Below, in pieces: positions 60,211 through 64,000 of a DNA stretch of 64,000 nucleotides. The notes beneath the pieces are model-generated. The model was given only the letters and a program-made list of their open reading frames with translations, ran no database searches and had not been told where the DNA came from. Each line of letters opens with the position of its first letter. Position 1 is the stretch's first letter. This DNA comes from a virus: positions 124,001 through 188,000 of the IMG/VR virus record IMGVR_UViG_3300042888_002988; one strand, written 5' to 3'. Made by a program: the position numbers and the translations under genes.

Positions 60211-63200
60211 TCGACCACAGTCACGCCGGGGCATGACCCTGGAAGAACGGCAGCCCGATTACGAGGACCTGTCGAAGTGCCCCAAGACCCTGACGAAGAC
60301 ACGCCACATCGACGACGTGCTCTACGTCGCCGGCCGAGCCCCGATCGAAGGCCAGGCTGAATACGGCGTCATGTTCGTGACGTCGTCCGTCGAGGAGGAG
60401 GAAGCCACCACCGCTGCCAACTCAGTGTTCGGGATGCGGATCACCCAACCCGCGGAATACCTGAAGGGTGCCACCGGCATCATTAAGGACGTCGCACTGC
60501 GGGCTGGCATCGACCTCGACAAGTGCTACTACACCGCGTGCTGCAAATGGCTACTACCCCGGACGCAGCGGGCCAAGCCGGCGAAGAAGATCATGAAGTG
60601 GGGCATGCCGGTGCTGGAAGACGAGATCAAACGGGTGAAGCCGAAGATTATCGTCTGTCTGGGCAAGCACGTGTTCGACATGGTCAGCCCACAGAAGATC
60701 AGCTTCGACGACGCCCACGGCTGCTGGTTCTGGTCGGAGGACTACCAGGCCCACCTCTACGTGATGTATGCCCCCTTCACGCTGGTCGGCAAGCCCGAGT
60801 TCTACGAGACGTTCCGCGTCGACTTCAAGGAGGTCGCACGGCGGAAGGAGATCCTCGACAACGGTGGCTCGATTACCGGCCGACCCTTCCAGCACCAGGT
60901 CATCCGCGACATGGACGCTCTGGAGGACTGGCTCGACCACATCGAGACGCTTGTGGAGGAAGACCGCTGGCCGGGGCATAAGGACGAGAACGGGCACCCG
61001 CTGCTGGCGGTGGACTGTGAATGGCACGGTCGAACCCACGTCGACGGCAAGCTGCGCACGATCCAGTTCGCCTGGTCGGAGACGGATGCCGTGGTGATCG
61101 AGTTCCGGGACGAGAAGACGGAGTGGAGCTTTGAGATGGGTAGCTGCGAGGACCTGCCGCCGCTCGATCCGGAAAATCCGCTGGCCGTTAAATTGAATGG
61201 AATGCTGAGCGACCTGGATTTGGCGAACGTCGCGGATGGCCTGATCGACTCGCGTGATTTCGTTGAAGCCTACCTCGGCAACTTCGATCCGGAGCTGGAA
61301 ACGAAAAGTAGGAGCGATATTGACAACGGCAAATTGAAGCTGGGGAAGGAGTTCACGGTCCACATGATCACCATGGGAAGCGACACGTGCGCTGTCTGCG
61401 GCGAGGAAGAATGCGACCACCTGCGCGTGAATCGCAACGGCGACGCTATCGCCCCGGATGCGTTCCGGCAGATGCCACGCGGCCCGTCCGAGTATCAGCC
61501 ACCACCAGCCGATCGTATCGCCCAGCGCATGGCAGAACTGGAGCTGGAACACCGCGCCCGCTACAAGGCAATCGGCAAGCGTCTCAACCACACCACGGAG
61601 AAGATCAAAGCCCGTTACATCGGTCACCACTACGCGGCTGACGCCCCGTGGATGAGCCACACCCTGGGGATGGAGATCTACCAACGCTGCGAGCTGGACA
61701 CCGAGTTCGCCCAGCAGACCGTGGACGAGTCCAGCGAGCTGGGACTGGAGCGTGGCATCGCGATGAAGTACACGAACCTGGGTCGCTACGACTATGACCT
61801 GATGATGTGGAAGCGGGAGAACAAGGAACTCTGCAAGGGCGGCTACGGCTTCATCCCGTCAAAGATCATCCACCCATACGGCGCAGCTGACGTCATCACA
61901 CCATACCGGGCCTACCCGATGATCAAGCGGCAGCTGGAGGCCCAACGTCTGTGGGCCTACTACAGGGACATCTTCAACCCGTTCGTCACGGACGTCTTCA
62001 CCGAATTCACGATGACCGGGCTACCGATGGACGTGGACACGATGAACGACCTACGGGACCTGTTCACGTTCACGAAGGACCGCCTCAACAAGAAGCTGAA
62101 GCTCAGGATCGCCAAGGAGGCTACCCAGAAGCTCAAGCGCAAGCTCATGCAGACGTTCGGCGTGATGGCTGCCAAGGTCTGCTCAGTGACGATCGACGCC
62201 CGCAACGCCGAGATGCTCCGCAACACGGTGAAGCAGCTGCTGCTCGATACCGGCAAGCTGGTGGACGTCCCCAAGTGGAACAAGATCATCGCTCACTGGG
62301 AAGAGGCACCAGCGTTCAACATCCGATCCCCTGACCAGATGGCCAGGTGGCTGTTCGACTTCGAGGAGCTCATCCCGATCAAGTCCACCAACCAGAAAGC
62401 CAAGGGCCTTCCCAGCATGGCGTGGGAGAAGGTGCTGGAGCTTCCAGCCGACCGCCAGGCGATGTTCAAGCCGGCCGTAGACAAGCAGACGCTCGCGATC
62501 CTCTCGGAGCAGCTGCCGGCGATCGACGAGCTTCTGAATTTGAATGCCGTCGGCAACTTGTCGAAGGCATTCCTCAAGGAGCCGGACGTTTACGTCGACG
62601 AGGATACCGGTGAGGAAGTGACCGAGGAACACGGGCTGCATGCATGGCTCGCAAGTGATGGTAGGGTGCACGGACAGATGTCGGCCACGGAAACTGGTAG
62701 ACCTCGCAGTTGGGCCCCGAACACACTCAACTGGCCATCCTATGTCAACAAGAGAGTTGCTATATCGGTGGCTACTTGCGTGCAGGAAGCATTCGAAGAA
62801 GGTGACTTGCCGGAAAATCTACTGAAGTGGGTTGGAGCTACACCAGATGACTTGCCTTCTATCAGATCATGTGTTAAGGTGCCCGAGGGATGGATAGCCG
62901 TCGAATCCGATTATGCAACTGCGGAGATGGTTGCACTTGCTATCATATCAGGTGACAAAGACTTAATGCGTATCTTGTTCGATCCGGATCCTGAATGGGC
63001 CGTGTTAAAGCATAAGAAGCACGGAGCGTCGGTGGTGCGAGTAGCATTCACCGATCCAAAACTTTCAGGCGTCCCGGAGAGCGCGCGAAGCAACAAGTTC
63101 CTGATGCATGTGTGGGCGGCAGGTGAATGCCTTGGACCAGTGGATGATTCTGATCTGCTGCGGGACAATGACGGCAACATTGTGCATGCCAAGTATGACA

Positions 63201-63961
63201 TTCACTGGTCGCTGGTGGAGCGCACCTACGGCAAGTATCGCGAGATGATGAAGGCCAAGGTCGATCGCAACGCCGCCAAGGTCCTCAACTTCTCCAGTGC
63301 CTACGGTGCTTCTAGTAGTTCGCTGGAGCGCAAGATCGAATCCGACACAGGCGTCAAGCCCGAGGAAGGAACCGGCGAACGCGGACTGGAAGCCATTCGG
63401 GAACGCCAGCCCCGGGCGACAGAGTTTCTGGAGGAGATGGCCAAGGTGCCGAAGGAGCGCGGAATGTATCGCGCCGCTTCCGGTCGCATCCGGCACTGCC
63501 TGTCACACTCGGCAGGTAGCGGAGTCGGCTGGCGCCAACGCAACTCGATCGACAGCGCGCTGGGCCGGGAGATGCGGAACTTTCCCATGCAGGAGTCCGT
63601 CGGCGCCACGTCGGCTCGGGCGTGCAAATGGCTGCTCAAGGCCTACCGCAAGCTCAAGCTGCAGGCGCGCCCGCTGACCTGTCTCTATGACTCTGTGGTG
63701 ACGATCTGCCCACTGGAGGAACGCTTCTTGGTTGCCCGGCTTCACCAGCTATGCATGTCGGTCCACAACACCTGGGCCTACAGCGATGACTACGGGGATC
63801 GGACGCTGACCTATACGATCGACAACGAGTTCAATTACCGATGGTCCACCCGTCCGAGCGACGAAGACCAGAAGCAGTTGGATGACCGCACCTGGCACGC
63901 GCCGGACAGCAAGTTGACGTTCTTGGAGCAGCACGCAAATCTGTGGCAGTTGGTGTCATAA
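60203..63961 (+). CDS. Family A DNA polymerase with UDG-like N-terminus
   Basis: This 1252-residue protein combines three parts. Residues 1 to about 215 resemble a uracil-DNA glycosylase family domain (VMFVTSS, GIIKDVALRAGIDL, YYTACCKW, KPKIIVCLGK). Residues about 260-560 are a 3'-5' exonuclease (LLAVDCEWHG; GHHYAADAPWM; a later Tyr/Asp helix) with a long insert near 325-430. About 600-1252 is a family A polymerase: motif A VESDYATAEM at 900-909, motif B K1026 with FSSAYG near 1030-1035, and motif C LYDSV with D1163 where HDE is usual. AGGAGG precedes ATG. UDG-polymerase fusions are known in some phages. Confidence 0.88.
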   Translation: MSDRPQSRRGMTLEERQPDYEDLSKCPKTLTKTRHIDDVLYVAGRAPIEGQAEYGVMFVTSSVEEEEATTAANSVFGMRITQPAEYLKGATGIIKDVALRAGIDLDKCYYTACCKWLLPRTQRAKPAKKIMKWGMPVLEDEIKRVKPKIIVCLGKHVFDMVSPQKISFDDAHGCWFWSEDYQAHLYVMYAPFTLVGKPEFYETFRVDFKEVARRKEILDNGGSITGRPFQHQVIRDMDALEDWLDHIETLVEEDRWPGHKDENGHPLLAVDCEWHGRTHVDGKLRTIQFAWSETDAVVIEFRDEKTEWSFEMGSCEDLPPLDPENPLAVKLNGMLSDLDLANVADGLIDSRDFVEAYLGNFDPELETKSRSDIDNGKLKLGKEFTVHMITMGSDTCAVCGEEECDHLRVNRNGDAIAPDAFRQMPRGPSEYQPPPADRIAQRMAELELEHRARYKAIGKRLNHTTEKIKARYIGHHYAADAPWMSHTLGMEIYQRCELDTEFAQQTVDESSELGLERGIAMKYTNLGRYDYDLMMWKRENKELCKGGYGFIPSKIIHPYGAADVITPYRAYPMIKRQLEAQRLWAYYRDIFNPFVTDVFTEFTMTGLPMDVDTMNDLRDLFTFTKDRLNKKLKLRIAKEATQKLKRKLMQTFGVMAAKVCSVTIDARNAEMLRNTVKQLLLDTGKLVDVPKWNKIIAHWEEAPAFNIRSPDQMARWLFDFEELIPIKSTNQKAKGLPSMAWEKVLELPADRQAMFKPAVDKQTLAILSEQLPAIDELLNLNAVGNLSKAFLKEPDVYVDEDTGEEVTEEHGLHAWLASDGRVHGQMSATETGRPRSWAPNTLNWPSYVNKRVAISVATCVQEAFEEGDLPENLLKWVGATPDDLPSIRSCVKVPEGWIAVESDYATAEMVALAIISGDKDLMRILFDPDPEWAVLKHKKHGASVVRVAFTDPKLSGVPESARSNKFLMHVWAAGECLGPVDDSDLLRDNDGNIVHAKYDIHWSLVERTYGKYREMMKAKVDRNAAKVLNFSSAYGASSSSLERKIESDTGVKPEEGTGERGLEAIRERQPRATEFLEEMAKVPKERGMYRAASGRIRHCLSHSAGSGVGWRQRNSIDSALGREMRNFPMQESVGATSARACKWLLKAYRKLKLQARPLTCLYDSVVTICPLEERFLVARLHQLCMSVHNTWAYSDDYGDRTLTYTIDNEFNYRWSTRPSDEDQKQLDDRTWHAPDSKLTFLEQHANLWQLVS
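61208..61286 (+). repeat. 79-bp segment shared with baseplate J gene
   Basis: This segment matches 18741-18819 at 69 of 79 bases, same frame. It encodes polymerase residues about 335-361 in an insert within the exonuclease domain. Flanking DNA is AT-richer than the gene average. Confidence 0.9.
62640..63180 (+). other. Lower-GC patch around polymerase motif A
   Basis: In this stretch the coding sequence has many A/T third positions and rarer codons (ATA, TTA, AGA), unlike the rest of the gene. It covers the region around motif A. A recombination or co-conversion tract is possible. Confidence 0.5.
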
Positions 63962-63971
63962 TGAATTGCAC
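63955..63971 (+). promoter_or_regulatory. Third, variant copy of the start motif
   Basis: tgtcataatgaattgca overlaps the polymerase stop (taa) and directly precedes the ATG at 63972. Compare GTCATAATGATTTGCTA at 32358 and 34452. Confidence 0.45.
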
Positions 63972-64000
63972 ATGAACGACATTATTAAAATGTTACTATG
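63972..64000 (+). CDS. Start of a gene cut by the window end
   Basis: ATG at 63972 begins MNDIIKMLL and runs off the window. The upstream motif and the A/C leader support a real start. Function not visible. Confidence 0.45.

Overview
This window is a contiguous piece of a large tailed-phage genome. It starts and ends inside gene runs, and its ends are arbitrary. Nearly every gene is on the + strand in tightly packed operons with ATGA or TAATG stop/start overlaps. The exceptions are one large primase-like gene (28041-30506) and the large terminase (35137-38601, in two pieces). A baseplate J-like protein, a gp25-like protein, a tape-measure-like protein and long fibre-like proteins point to a contractile-tailed (myovirus-like) phage. 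No host gene is present, so the host cannot be named. The DNA looks GC-rich, many operon-leading genes have A/C-rich leaders with no evident Shine-Dalgarno, and the phage encodes its own tmRNA. A freshwater or environmental host is plausible but is only inference.

Layout. (1) 12-12613: tail genes, namely tape measure, hub-like proteins and two very long proteins with Ser/Gly linkers. (2) 12674-16138: a surface-sugar cassette of GT25, GT2, a sulfotransferase and a pyruvyltransferase-like/methyltransferase fusion. (3) 16166-17840: small proteins and a sigma factor. (4) 17837-28038: baseplate and fibres, including gp25-like, J, collagen-like and a 951-residue repeat protein. (5) 28041-33054: a primase-like gene on the minus strand and three unknown + genes. 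(6) 33068-34468: an RNA island with a tmRNA, a tRNA-CAU, a tRNA-like gene with an enlarged anticodon loop and many strong hairpins. (7) 35137-38601: a large terminase split within its Walker A motif by a split intein, with an unrelated gene on the opposite strand between the halves. (8) 38600-51120: recombination and repair (RNase H-like, SbcD, HNH-like, SbcC), GroES, SF2 helicase, RecU-like resolvase and DnaB-like helicase. (9) 51126-52150: an HTH protein and an array of direct and inverted 9-17 bp repeats that may be the replication origin or a control region. (10) 52150-63961: primase, Gp88-like, MazG-like, Pif1-like helicase, PAPS-reductase-like protein and a 1252-residue family A DNA polymerase with a UDG-like N-terminus.

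How it fits together. Regions 8-10 form an almost complete self-encoded replisome plus recombination machinery. Regions 1-4 build tail, baseplate and receptor-binding parts. The sugar cassette sits directly after the Ser-rich protein and could decorate it. The strongest unusual features are the split-intein terminase, a 79-bp sequence shared between the baseplate J and DNA polymerase genes, the phage tmRNA with a 35-codon tag frame, the hairpin-rich RNA island, the 34-bp iteron array next to the helicase gene, and a zinc-finger protein read in frame into GroES.
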